Assembly (NCBI GenBank): GCA_964493425.1
Contig: CAZBMW010000003.1
Span: 62,001 to 126,000 of the forward strand
Origin: CAYLMG01 sp964493425
GTDB taxonomy: Bacteria > Planctomycetota > Phycisphaerae > Sedimentisphaerales > Anaerobacaceae
Direction of reading: 5' to 3'
DNA: 64,000 nt
The notes beneath the pieces were generated by a model that worked only from the letters and a program-made list of their open reading frames with translations, made no database searches and was not told where the DNA came from. Below are positions 9,323-17,941 of the stretch, in pieces. A program made the translations under genes and the position numbers. Every line of letters begins with the position of its first letter. The stretch's first letter is position 1.

Positions 9323-9352
9323 ATTGTAACGGCTATTAAGCCGGCGTGTCAA
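9323..9352 (-). promoter_or_regulatory. Sigma-70 promoter for the dnaB-bamA-lpx operon
   Basis: Minus strand TTGACA (9347-9352), 18-base spacer, TACAAT (9323-9328). Transcription would start near 9316, about 60 bases before the dnaB ATG. The spacer holds a GGCT/AGCC inverted repeat. No other strong promoter was seen between the genes down to 402. Confidence 0.7.
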
Positions 9353-9515
9353 TCTTTTATCGCATATTGGCGTTTTTAGCTTATTGACCCGATAATTTCA
9401 TTTTTTATACGGTTTTCAAGCCGTATTTGCAGTATAATTGAGTTGTTTGTCTGTTGCAAAATTTTTTCGCAAAAGGTCCATAGCTCGCATTTGTTGTGTT
9501 TTTGGCTGTTGTATT

Positions 9516-9950
9516 ATGATTAGACTAAACTCTGACACTTTTATTTCTGAAGAAAAGCTCACCTTTAAGTTTTCCAGAAGCAGCGGGCCTGGGGGCCAGA
9601 ACGTAAATAAGGTTAACAGCCGGGTTACACTTTTTTTTGATGTAGCCGGCTGTAGCGAGCTTAGTGAAAATCAGAAAAGCAGAATACTGAAGCAGCTTGG
9701 CCAGCGGATTGACAAAAACGGAATATTAAGGGTCATTTCACAAAAATACCGGACGCAAACTGCAAATCGCAAAGAGACTTTAAGGCGGCTTGAAGAGCTC
9801 TTAAAAGCTGCATTAAAGAGAAAGCCCGTACGCAGAAAAACTACTGTACCGTACAAAGAAAAATTAAAACGCCGGGAGGAAAAAAGGCGGCGAAGCGCCT
9901 TGAAACGGCAAAGAGCAAAATTAGATTTAACAGACGATTTACGTTTCTGA
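9516..9950 (+). CDS. arfB: Alternative ribosome-rescue peptidyl-tRNA hydrolase ArfB
   Basis: 144 residues from ATG 9516. The catalytic GGQ motif appears as RSSGPGGQNVNKVNSRV (about residues 19-36), followed by the small RF-1-like domain and a long basic tail (KRREEKRRRSALKRQRAK) that in the family enters the empty mRNA channel of stalled ribosomes. The short length and basic tail distinguish it from release factors RF1/RF2, which have large codon-recognition domains. An upstream in-frame start at 9438 would add MSCLSVAKFF..., which has no family counterpart, so 9516 is preferred. No strong ribosome site precedes either. Confidence 0.88.
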   Translation: MIRLNSDTFISEEKLTFKFSRSSGPGGQNVNKVNSRVTLFFDVAGCSELSENQKSRILKQLGQRIDKNGILRVISQKYRTQTANRKETLRRLEELLKAALKRKPVRRKTTVPYKEKLKRREEKRRRSALKRQRAKLDLTDDLRF

Positions 9951-10058
9951 ATGGCCCCTTACAATTCAGAAAAATTGTGCTAAAATCTTATCATAACTTT
10001 GTATGTAAAAAGAATAACTATCGGGCACAACAGATAAGGATATATAACTGGTGGTTTT

Positions 10059-11393
10059 ATGTCATTGCCTAAAGTAGCAATAATCGGCCGGCCTAATGTC
10101 GGAAAAAGCAGCTTGCTCAATGCACTGGCTGGCGAGATGATAAGCATCGTTGAGTCTACAGCCGGCGTCACAAGGGACCGAGTCAGTGCTGTAATTGAGA
10201 AAGACGACAGGTATTTTGAGCTCATCGACACGGGCGGCTATGGGATAGTTGATAGAGGCGATTTGACCGCCCACATCGAGCAGCAGATTCGCCAGGCCAT
10301 TGGCTCAGCCGAGCTTATCATTTTTATGGTTGATATCCGTGACGGCCTTGTCCCGCTGGACCAGACTATAGCAAGGTTGCTTCGTAAGGAAAATTTCAAT
10401 GTTATCGGCGTAGCCAACAAAGCCGATTCTGCAAAATTGTTTCCCGCTGCTGCCGAATTTGCGAAACTGGGTTTTGGTGACTTTCTTTGTATCTCAGCGA
10501 CGAACAACATCAACAAAACTGTACTTCTTGAAAAAATAGTCGAAAGACTCGGGGCGCTGGCAGCAGAAAAACCGGCTGAGCCTGTGATGAAAATCGCGAT
10601 AGTGGGCAAAAGAAACGCCGGCAAAAGTACCCTTGTTAACGCTATGGTCGGCGATGAGAGGATGATTGTCAGCGAGCTGCCCGGAACGACAAGAGATGCT
10701 GTCGATGTAACCTTTGAAAAAGACGGCAGGACTATGGTTGCAATTGACACCGCAGGCGTCAGAAAAAAAGGTAAAATGGCCGACAGCATTGAATTTTACA
10801 GCTACGTTCGTGCGACACGCTCGATTCGTCGTGCTGATGTTGTCCTATTTTTGATTGATTCAACAGTCCCCATATCGCAGGTAGATAAAAAGCTTGCACG
10901 TTTTATCACCGCCGAGTACAAGAGTTGTATCATCGTTGTAAATAAATGGGACCTCGCAAAGCAGAAAGCCTCTACCGGAGACTATGAGGATTACCTTACA
11001 AAAATGCTGCCTGCCTTGAAAAATACCCCGATAGCATTTACCACAGCAACTGAGGCGAAGAACGTACAAAGCCTTTTGGACCTTGCCGCAAGTATTTACA
11101 AGCAGGCCTCTACGTGGATAAAGACAGCTAAGCTTAATAAGGCTTTTGAGCTTATAAAGGCTGAAAAGGCGGGCGGCGTTAAACAAAAAAAAGCCGGCTG
11201 GCCTAAAATCTATTATGCCACGCAAATCGCCGTAAATCCCGTCACTATACTTATGTTTGTAAATAAGCTGGAACTTTTTGATGACAATTACCGAAGATAT
11301 ATAAGAGGCAGGTTGCAATCAATGCTGCCGATAGCTGAAGTCCCTGTACGCCTTTTATGCCGGGAGCATAGAAGCAAATCGAGGGAAAAATAA
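10059..11393 (+). CDS. der: Ribosome biogenesis GTPase Der (EngA)
   Basis: 444 residues. It has two tandem GTPase domains: G1 motifs GRPNVGKSS (residues 9-17) and GKRNAGKST (about 184-192), with switch DTGG and DTAG motifs and NKAD/NKWD base-recognition motifs. The C-terminal KH-like domain includes KIYYATQ and the ending ...PVRLLCREHRSK. Der assists 50S subunit assembly. The second P-loop reads GKRNAGKS rather than the usual GRPNVGKS, a mild variant. The stop codon abuts the cstA start, so the two are translationally linked. Confidence 0.96.
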   Translation: MSLPKVAIIGRPNVGKSSLLNALAGEMISIVESTAGVTRDRVSAVIEKDDRYFELIDTGGYGIVDRGDLTAHIEQQIRQAIGSAELIIFMVDIRDGLVPLDQTIARLLRKENFNVIGVANKADSAKLFPAAAEFAKLGFGDFLCISATNNINKTVLLEKIVERLGALAAEKPAEPVMKIAIVGKRNAGKSTLVNAMVGDERMIVSELPGTTRDAVDVTFEKDGRTMVAIDTAGVRKKGKMADSIEFYSYVRATRSIRRADVVLFLIDSTVPISQVDKKLARFITAEYKSCIIVVNKWDLAKQKASTGDYEDYLTKMLPALKNTPIAFTTATEAKNVQSLLDLAASIYKQASTWIKTAKLNKAFELIKAEKAGGVKQKKAGWPKIYYATQIAVNPVTILMFVNKLELFDDNYRRYIRGRLQSMLPIAEVPVRLLCREHRSKSREK

Positions 11394-13109
11394 ATGGATG
11401 CACTTTTACTTTTGCTGGTTTGTTTTGTTGGTTATATTCTGGCTTATCACACTTATGGCCGTTTTATTGCCCGCAAAATTTTCAAGCTCGACCGAAATGC
11501 ACCCGTTCCGTCGAAGCAGCTCGAGGACGGGATTGATTATGTCCCTGCGAGAAAAGGGATAATATTTGGCCATCATTTCACTTCAATTGCTGGCACAGGC
11601 CCGATTGTAGGACCTGCTATCGGAATTATCTGGGGCTGGGTCCCTGCAATACTCTGGGTGACTGTAGGCTGTATCTTTATGGGGGCCGTTCATGACCTCG
11701 GCGCGCTGGTTGTATCAATGCGAAACGAAGGAAAGAGTATCTCCGAAGTAGCCGCAAAATATATCAATGCACGGATAAGATTCATTTTTTTTGTGGTTGT
11801 ATTCCTCAGCCTACTTATTGTTATCGCTGTATTTGGTGTGGTTATAGCTATCGTTTTCTCCTTTTTCCCCAGCTCTGTTGTTCCGGTTTGGCTGCAGATT
11901 CCAATTGCAATGACGCTTGGCTTTATGATTTATCGTCGTGGAGCTAATGTTGTTACCGCTACAGCCTTTGCTGTTATCGCGATGTACCTTACAATTTGGC
12001 TTGGCAGCGTCTTGCCTTTCAATATGCCGGAAATTTTCGGCATCCCTCCTACAGGTGTCTGGACGATAATACTTCTTATTTATGCCTGGTTCGCTTCTAC
12101 TCTGCCCGTAACGACGCTGCTTCAGCCCCGGGATTATATTAATGCCTGGCAGTTGTTTATTATGATGGCTTTGTTGGTCGCCGGTGTGTTTTTTGCCGCC
12201 TTTCTCAGTGATTTGTCCATAGTTGCACCTGCCGTCAATCTATCACCGAAAGAAGCCCCACCTATCTGGCCTTTCTTATTTGTTACTATCGCCTGTGGTG
12301 CTATCAGCGGATTTCACTCCCTTGTTGCTTCCGGCACCAGTCCAAAGCAGGTTTCTTATGAAACGGATTGTCAGTTTGTCGGCTATGGGTCGATGCTGCT
12401 CGAAGGTGCTCTTGCGGTCCTTATTCTTATTTGCGTTTCTGCGGGTATTGCGATTGCCTACAAAACCAGCGATGGCACCGTGCTTAAGGGTATAGAAGCC
12501 TGGAATCAACATTACTTTTCCTGGCAGGCGGCTTCCGGCCTGCAGGCAAAACTCAATGCCGTAGTGTACGGCGCCGCAAATATGATGAACAGTTTCAAAT
12601 TATCAGCCGCTGTCGGCCTGACTATTATGGGTGTTTTTATCGCTTCTTTTGCAGGAACAACACTCGATACCTCGGTTAGAATCCAGAGATACATCATCAG
12701 TGAGCTTGCCGCGGATTTGAAGGTTAAGCCCCTTACCAACCGGTATTTGGCTACCACTTTTGCTGTCCTTACCGCCGCCGGTCTTGCTTTTGCTACCGGT
12801 GCCGACGGAAATGGCGCTATGGTCCTCTGGCCGCTCTTCGGAAGTGCAAATCAGCTTCTCGCTGCTCTTGCTCTGCTCGTCGTTACGATCTATCTTAAAC
12901 GCAAAGGCGGCTTGAAGTTTATTTTCACCGCTGTGCCCTGTCTGGTAATGCTTATCATTACAAGCTGGGCTATGGTAGAAAATGAAAAGATTTTCATCCA
13001 CGAACGCAACTGGCTGCTGGTTGTTGTTGGAGGCGGTATCTTTTGTCTTGCTGTTTGGGTGATTATAGAAGCGGTAGTGGCTTTTTTTACTGCCCGCCGG
13101 ATGAGGTAG
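11394..13109 (+). CDS. cstA: Carbon starvation protein A family transporter (CstA)
   Basis: 571 residues, nearly all membrane. The N-terminus (YHTYGRFIARKIFKLD) and GHHFTSIAGTGPIVGPAIG are family signatures, as is SGFHSLVASGTSPKQ in the middle. About 14-16 membrane segments can be seen. CstA proteins import peptides or pyruvate in well-studied bacteria. The ATG follows the der stop codon directly. Its 3-prime end overlaps the 3-prime end of cdaR on the opposite strand by 23 bases. No regulator of the BtsS/R or CRP type is visible nearby. Confidence 0.92.
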   Translation: MDALLLLLVCFVGYILAYHTYGRFIARKIFKLDRNAPVPSKQLEDGIDYVPARKGIIFGHHFTSIAGTGPIVGPAIGIIWGWVPAILWVTVGCIFMGAVHDLGALVVSMRNEGKSISEVAAKYINARIRFIFFVVVFLSLLIVIAVFGVVIAIVFSFFPSSVVPVWLQIPIAMTLGFMIYRRGANVVTATAFAVIAMYLTIWLGSVLPFNMPEIFGIPPTGVWTIILLIYAWFASTLPVTTLLQPRDYINAWQLFIMMALLVAGVFFAAFLSDLSIVAPAVNLSPKEAPPIWPFLFVTIACGAISGFHSLVASGTSPKQVSYETDCQFVGYGSMLLEGALAVLILICVSAGIAIAYKTSDGTVLKGIEAWNQHYFSWQAASGLQAKLNAVVYGAANMMNSFKLSAAVGLTIMGVFIASFAGTTLDTSVRIQRYIISELAADLKVKPLTNRYLATTFAVLTAAGLAFATGADGNGAMVLWPLFGSANQLLAALALLVVTIYLKRKGGLKFIFTAVPCLVMLIITSWAMVENEKIFIHERNWLLVVVGGGIFCLAVWVIIEAVVAFFTARRMR

Positions 13110-14109
13110 AGCTCAAAGGTATCAATTCAAATTCGGCTACTGCTGGCGGCGGTACCAGTTCAATTTCATTATTGCGCACCATTTCATCGGGGAAATTATA
13201 GACTACCGGCTTCGATTGTGTCCCCTCTTTTTTTGCATCTTCGTCGAGGATATACAGATATATTTGGAACGGCTCATTTTTATATCGTTGTGCCGCAGCA
13301 GAGGTTGCTTTGACATTTACTATTGACAGCTCCGCTCTGTTTTTAATCTCGATGTCATATTCCCCGAACAAGACCGGGCTTACAACGATTCCGAGAGTAG
13401 CTTGTATCGATTGAGTCGGCAGCTTCTCCTGGACTGGTGGTAGTTTCACTGTTACCGCTGTGCTGCTGTACCTGAGCTGGCCGTCAGGAAGCTCAATCAG
13501 CGGAATTTTATCGCTTAGCGCCCGAGATCTCGCCTGTGTTATCTCCGAAGCTGTAAGTCTGACCTGTGCCGAATGTGCCCAGTCTTCGGGTACGGCGATT
13601 GTCACCTTCGATGGTTCGATTCTTTCGTGTTTAAGCACAGAGCCGTTTTCATCGATGCATTCGATACTTAAAGAGTTCTCCACGAGCCCGTGAACCTGTA
13701 CGCTGACCGTGGTCGGCGTGCAGGATTGAACTCTAAGCCCGAGCTGTCTTATGTTCTGACTTGTACGCAGCAGTTCAAGTACGTTTAATGAGTGTTCACC
13801 GGATTGTCCTAAGCCGCTTTGTTGTTCCGGGCCGAGGAAAAACTCGAATGAAAGTTGCCTCTCACGCAGCTTTCTCTGCACCTCATCGATTTTTGAGGCC
13901 GCTCCTTCGAGTACTATCTTTTCGATATTAAATGATTTTTTGTTGTTGAAGGTTATCCACAGCTTCGGGTCGGCTGATTCGTTGATTTTTATCAGCCCAG
14001 TTGTTATCGTCAGCGTTTCTGTTTTTGCTCTGTCCGCCCATACCCATATCAGTATAGTTAGAGATATCACAACGAGAAATTTGCCGAGTTTGAATTTTTT
14101 TTTCGCCAT
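13087..14109 (-). CDS. cdaR: YbbR-domain protein, CdaR-like regulator of diadenylate cyclase
   Basis: 340 residues. One membrane segment at 10-25 (LVVISLTILIWVWADRA), then an extracytoplasmic region with repeating beta-rich YbbR-type domains (for example VTIAVPEDWAHSAQVRLT and TLGIVVSPVLFGEYDIEI). In Firmicutes CdaR binds and modulates the membrane cyclase CdaA. Here it lies 15 bases after cdaA, supporting the same role. Sequence similarity to CdaR is loose, so the call rests partly on gene order. A proline-rich end (ELVPPPAVAEFELIPLSS) follows. Confidence 0.72.
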   Translation of the reverse strand: MAKKKFKLGKFLVVISLTILIWVWADRAKTETLTITTGLIKINESADPKLWITFNNKKSFNIEKIVLEGAASKIDEVQRKLRERQLSFEFFLGPEQQSGLGQSGEHSLNVLELLRTSQNIRQLGLRVQSCTPTTVSVQVHGLVENSLSIECIDENGSVLKHERIEPSKVTIAVPEDWAHSAQVRLTASEITQARSRALSDKIPLIELPDGQLRYSSTAVTVKLPPVQEKLPTQSIQATLGIVVSPVLFGEYDIEIKNRAELSIVNVKATSAAAQRYKNEPFQIYLYILDEDAKKEGTQSKPVVYNFPDEMVRNNEIELVPPPAVAEFELIPLSSTSSGGQ

Positions 14110-14124
14110 CTAAAAGCAATCCCT

Positions 14125-14976
14125 TTATGTTTCGTCTGTGCTGGTATCCTTTCTTCGATATCTCCATAACCTGCCGAATATTGGTATCATTTCATCTACT
14201 TGGCTGGTCAGCCGTTTTCTAAGCTGTGACTGGCTTATGTTTCGTGTGAGTTGTCCGCCTTCAGCGATGGAAATAATCCCCGTTTCTTCGCTGACCACGA
14301 TGCAGAGGGCGTCCGAGCCTGTTGTGATTCCTATGGCGGCTCGGTGACGCGAGCCCAGTTCAAAGCCGTGCTCGCTTCCCGCTTCCGCTAAGGGAAGCTG
14401 TACTCGAGAAGCTACTATTCGGTCACCGCGTATTATGACTGCCATATCGTGAAGTGCGGTTCCGGGTTTAAATATCGTGCTTAATAGTTCACTGCTGACA
14501 AGGGAGTCAAGGCGAACTCCAGTTTCGATAAACTCGCCCAGTGCGACGCGCTTTTCCATAACAATTATGGCTCCGGTTTTGGATGCCGAAAGGTCCGTAA
14601 CTGCAGTTATTATTTCCTCAGCCGTTCTTGCTAGTTTCTGAGAGGACGTTCCCAGAAATCTCGGTTGTCCTATTCTTATAAGTGCTCTTCTTATTTCCGG
14701 CTGAAAGGCTGCTACTGCGATAATCAAAACGAAAATCAAAAAGCCGTTGTAAAGGTATTGAAGTCTTGCGAAATCGAGACGCTTAACGATAAGATTCAGA
14801 ACTAAAAAACCGATGATTAAAATGAATATTACGCTGCGGAATAACTTTTCACCACGTGTGCCTTCGAGGAAATCTACCACCCAGTAAACTACCAGCCCGA
14901 TAAGAAGAAGCTCGATTGCAACTATCCATAAGTTATATTCCATCACCCGTCTGAAGTAATCGGTGAGCATTTCCAA
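14125..14976 (-). CDS. cdaA: Membrane diadenylate cyclase CdaA (c-di-AMP synthase)
   Basis: 283 residues. Three membrane segments (about 16-37, 45-65, 77-92) precede the DAC domain. The RHR motif is intact at 210-212 (LGSRHRAAIG), and VVSEETGIISIAEGG is conserved. The other catalytic motif, normally DGA, reads DMA at residues 177-179 (TALHDMAVII); the codons are GAT ATG GCA. The enzyme joins two ATP into c-di-AMP, which controls potassium and osmotic balance; trkH-trkA lie 9 kb away. It is the middle gene of a three-gene operon, followed by cdaR. Confidence 0.9.
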   Translation of the reverse strand: MEMLTDYFRRVMEYNLWIVAIELLLIGLVVYWVVDFLEGTRGEKLFRSVIFILIIGFLVLNLIVKRLDFARLQYLYNGFLIFVLIIAVAAFQPEIRRALIRIGQPRFLGTSSQKLARTAEEIITAVTDLSASKTGAIIVMEKRVALGEFIETGVRLDSLVSSELLSTIFKPGTALHDMAVIIRGDRIVASRVQLPLAEAGSEHGFELGSRHRAAIGITTGSDALCIVVSEETGIISIAEGGQLTRNISQSQLRKRLTSQVDEMIPIFGRLWRYRRKDTSTDET

Positions 14977-15041
14977 AAATCAAGTCCCTTTGATGATAGT
15001 CTGCAATCTACTTATGTTTTTACCCGTGAATCAAAAGTGTT

Positions 15042-15251
15042 TTAGGGTATCCTTTTGTCGGTCAATTTGCTGGGCTTGTCCATCAGCAGCACCTTGTCTA
15101 TGTCACTCATCAGCTCTTGCTGATTAATACGAAGTACTCGAGTATGCCTTCTCTTTCCTTTAGCCGTGGTTTCTCCCAGTTGTTCCAGGCATCCTGTCAG
15201 CAGGAAAGCCATAAAGCACAGAATAAGCCCCAAAACAAATTTTCTTTTCAT
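15042..15251 (-). CDS. Small lipoprotein, first gene of the cdaA-cdaR operon
   Basis: 69 residues from ATG 15251. A lipoprotein signal peptide MKRKFVLGLILCFMAFLLTGC ends in the lipobox LLTGC. The mature part is about 50 residues, basic in the middle (KGKRRHTR) and without a known domain. GAGGGGAAG precedes the ATG. An in-frame TTG five codons upstream overlaps that ribosome site and is rejected. It lies 65 bases before cdaA and shares the consensus promoter at 15344-15372. Confidence 0.78.
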   Translation of the reverse strand: MKRKFVLGLILCFMAFLLTGCLEQLGETTAKGKRRHTRVLRINQQELMSDIDKVLLMDKPSKLTDKRIP

Positions 15252-15343
15252 CGTTCTTCCCCTCAATGCAATTTAATATGCCGGCACTGAAATCGGCTTT
15301 CGCTCAATAGCTGTAACAATCCCACTTTTCGAAGCCTGACTTT

Positions 15344-15372
15344 ATTATATCAGTTGTCGAAGATGATGTCAA
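15344..15372 (-). promoter_or_regulatory. Exact-consensus sigma-70 promoter of the lipoprotein-cdaA-cdaR operon
   Basis: Minus strand TTGACA (15367-15372), 17-base spacer, TATAAT (15344-15349): a perfect match in boxes and spacing. The start site would be near 15337, leaving an 86-base leader before the lipoprotein ATG. No known riboswitch could be recognised in the leader. Confidence 0.78.
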
Positions 15373-15494
15373 TGCAAAAAAGTCCGAGATTATCCTTTTC
15401 GGCCGGCAGATTCTTTATTTTGGGCCCGTTGCCAAATTCGGACGGCTTTGCCGAATTATATAGGACTTTGTCGAAAACAATTGTGTTCGAACAG

Positions 15495-17159
15495 TTAAGA
15501 ACTGACGGATTGGATACTTATTTCTATGTGTTTTTTGAAGTTTTTGTTGTCCGTGTTGGGAAAATCACTCCTGAAGTGCACACCCCTGCTTTCCCGGCGA
15601 AGCTGGGCACATCGGGCCATAAGAAGGCTCACGCTGAGCATATTCTGGCATTCCCACCCGGCAGGTGAATCGAATGTCTTGTCCATTACATAACGTTGCC
15701 AGAACTTGATAATTTCTTGTGCTTCTATCAAAGGTCTCGCTTTTCTGGTTATGCCGACGTTCCGCCACATCAGCGCCCTCAAAGAATTTCTTACGTCGTC
15801 CGTGTCGAGCAGCGTCCTGTTTGAGTGGGGAATTTTTTGTTTAATCGCAAAGGCTCTTGCGCGGGCCTTCTTGGCTCTTATTTTTTCGCAGGCGCCTTTT
15901 CCCGCTATCCTGCCGAAGACAAGTCCTTCCAGAAGCGAGTTGCTCGCAAGCCTGTTGGCACCGTGCAGACCGCTGGCAGCGGATTCCCCGCAGGCGTAGA
16001 GATTGTCGATGCTCGTTTTCGCTGACCGGTCGGTTTTCACCCCGCCGATAATGTAGTGTGCGCTCGGCCGGACCGGAATCAGAGCACTGCCAATATCTAT
16101 ATCGAAGCTTTCACACAGCTCGAAAATATATGGAAATCTTTTGGCAACATATTTTTTGTCTAAGTGACGAACATCCAGATAAACGTGTGTTGATTTAGTC
16201 TTTAGCATCTGCAGCAGGCACGCTCTGCTCACCACATCGCGCGACGCCAGCTCCGCGTCTTTGTGATATTCCTTCATAAAGGCTCTGCCTTTGGCGTCGC
16301 GCAGAATGGCACCTTCGCCGCGAAGAGCTTCGGTAATCAGAGCCCTTGATGCGCCGGCAACGTATAATGTGGTCGGGTGGAACTGTAAAAACTCCAAATC
16401 CTGCAAAACTGCACCCGCACGCCAGGCCATTGCAATTCCGTCGGCCGTGGCAACATCCGGATTAGTGGTTTCCCTGTATAGCTTTCCTGCTCCGCCCGTT
16501 GCCAGTATCGTCTTTGCCGCCCAGATTATTTGCCTGCCCCGCTTGTCCTGGCCGATTATACCTGAGCATTTATTCTCGTCGCTGGTGAGTAAATCTATGG
16601 CAAAGAAATTTTCTACTATCTTTATGTTCTGACGCTGCTTTGCGATTTTTATAAGCGTTTCTACTATTATTCGCCCCGTCTCATCTCCATGTGCGTGAAT
16701 TATTCGGTTGTGTGAATGTCCTCCTTCAATCGTCGCCATCAGATGGCCCGCGGATTTGTCGAAGTCGGTGCCCCACCGAGTCAATTGTTCTATTAGTTCC
16801 GGGCCCTGCCGAATAACCATATCGGCTACTTTTTCGTCGGTAAGACCGCAGCCGGTTTTTATCGTATCTGCTATGTGCGACTCGAACGAATCTTCTTTCC
16901 TGGTAACGGATGCTATCCCCCCCTGTGCCTTCCAGGTATTGCTTTCGTCGAGCTTGCCTTTGCAGACAATAATGACTTTACAGTTCTCCGCAGCCTCGAT
17001 TGCCGCCCGGAGCCCCGCAATCCCTGCCCCGACAACTAAGCAATCCGTGAATATCTGCTGCGTCGAGCCTGTATCGACTTCTACTAAGTAACGTCTGCTT
17101 TGTCCGAATGGACCTTGCCCGCCTCTCTGACGCCCTGTTGTTTGTTTATTTGCTGACAT
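15495..17159 (-). CDS. nadB: L-aspartate oxidase NadB
   Basis: 554 residues. FAD-binding motif VVGAGIAGLRAAIEAAE near residue 42, substrate-side motifs WKAQGGIASV, GGHSHNRIIHAHGDETGR, and the flavin motif CGESAASGLHGANRLASNSLLEG. The C-terminal helical domain follows. It oxidises aspartate to iminoaspartate for NAD synthesis. The first 35 residues (TGRQRGGQGPFGQSRR) are an unusual hydrophilic extension before the flavoprotein core. No nadA or nadC is in the window. The gene is 17 bases after a lipoprotein gene and probably cotranscribed with it. Confidence 0.93.
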   Translation of the reverse strand: MSANKQTTGRQRGGQGPFGQSRRYLVEVDTGSTQQIFTDCLVVGAGIAGLRAAIEAAENCKVIIVCKGKLDESNTWKAQGGIASVTRKEDSFESHIADTIKTGCGLTDEKVADMVIRQGPELIEQLTRWGTDFDKSAGHLMATIEGGHSHNRIIHAHGDETGRIIVETLIKIAKQRQNIKIVENFFAIDLLTSDENKCSGIIGQDKRGRQIIWAAKTILATGGAGKLYRETTNPDVATADGIAMAWRAGAVLQDLEFLQFHPTTLYVAGASRALITEALRGEGAILRDAKGRAFMKEYHKDAELASRDVVSRACLLQMLKTKSTHVYLDVRHLDKKYVAKRFPYIFELCESFDIDIGSALIPVRPSAHYIIGGVKTDRSAKTSIDNLYACGESAASGLHGANRLASNSLLEGLVFGRIAGKGACEKIRAKKARARAFAIKQKIPHSNRTLLDTDDVRNSLRALMWRNVGITRKARPLIEAQEIIKFWQRYVMDKTFDSPAGWECQNMLSVSLLMARCAQLRRESRGVHFRSDFPNTDNKNFKKHIEISIQSVSS

Positions 17160-17176
17160 CTTAAATTTGTTTTGTA

Positions 17177-17803
17177 TCAGTTGGTCTTTTTACCGGCCTC
17201 GTTCGGGTCTTTTATTTTTTTGCGAACCAGTTCGATTTCAGTTGAGAAAAGCCGTTCATCATCGGCATATTTTAGCACGAATTTTTGCAGCTCTTTCGGC
17301 GAAGCTGTCAGCACAAAGTTATCATCAATTGATTCGAATTTGACGGCATTAGGGTCGGCTTCGAGAAGCTCTTTCATCTTCTCGTCGTCGGTTAGCGTCA
17401 GCTTCAGCTTTAGCTCTGTAAAATCTACTTTAGCGAATGTGTGTGCCGGTATAAGAAAAAATGCGTTGTAAGCCCAGTCTGCTTTATTCGCATCTTCTAT
17501 ATTACAGGGAAGCTGCGCAGGATAAACATCGAGAAAAAGCTTGCCTTCCAGCTTTACTAACTGTGCCTCGAACAGGCCTTTGCCTCCCTCTTCGCCGGTG
17601 AAGATGAGCTGATATTTTTTCTCCGACTCTTCATGGCGTGAGAATTCGAAGCTCACTTCTTCATCCTCATCGACCCACGTACCTAAAATCTTTTCCTCGA
17701 AGACAGCCTCTTTTTCCGTGTATAAGGGATGCAGTGACATGACCGGCACACATCCGCCTAATATACCCGCTAACAGATAGAATATAATTTTTTTAATCTT
17801 CAC
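17177..17803 (-). CDS. Predicted lipoprotein with LHPLYTEK motif
   Basis: 208 residues from GTG 17803. The signal peptide ends at lipobox ILGGC (Cys 18). The mature protein begins with SLHPLYTEKEAVFEEKILGTW, a start I recognise from a widespread but uncharacterised lipoprotein family of Gram-negative bacteria. The rest is charged and beta-rich with no catalytic motif. AGGAG lies 8 bases before GTG 17803; the GTG three codons upstream overlaps that site, so the shorter start is chosen. It precedes nadB by 17 bases, with no evident functional link. Confidence 0.75.
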   Translation of the reverse strand: MKIKKIIFYLLAGILGGCVPVMSLHPLYTEKEAVFEEKILGTWVDEDEEVSFEFSRHEESEKKYQLIFTGEEGGKGLFEAQLVKLEGKLFLDVYPAQLPCNIEDANKADWAYNAFFLIPAHTFAKVDFTELKLKLTLTDDEKMKELLEADPNAVKFESIDDNFVLTASPKELQKFVLKYADDERLFSTEIELVRKKIKDPNEAGKKTN

Positions 17804-17941
17804 ACTTTTCACTCCTGAAAAATTTTTATAAATGGTTTATTTGACGATTTTTTGATATTTTACCATTTAGCCTGTCAATGGCAATCAAATATGTTCAGAA
17901 TTGATTTGCAAAATAGCCTCTGACAATGGAATATTATATAT

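Noticed and set aside
9257..9515. Possible replication origin next to dnaB
   Set aside because: No cluster of DnaA boxes; the one perfect TTATCCACA seen is inside cdaR, and AT content is ordinary.
9438..9515. Longer start of arfB
   Set aside because: The added residues are cysteine-rich and not in the family; ATG 9516 gives the normal N-terminus.
12603..13001. Long minus-strand frame inside cstA
   Set aside because: Shadow of a membrane-protein gene; no start signal and no similarity.
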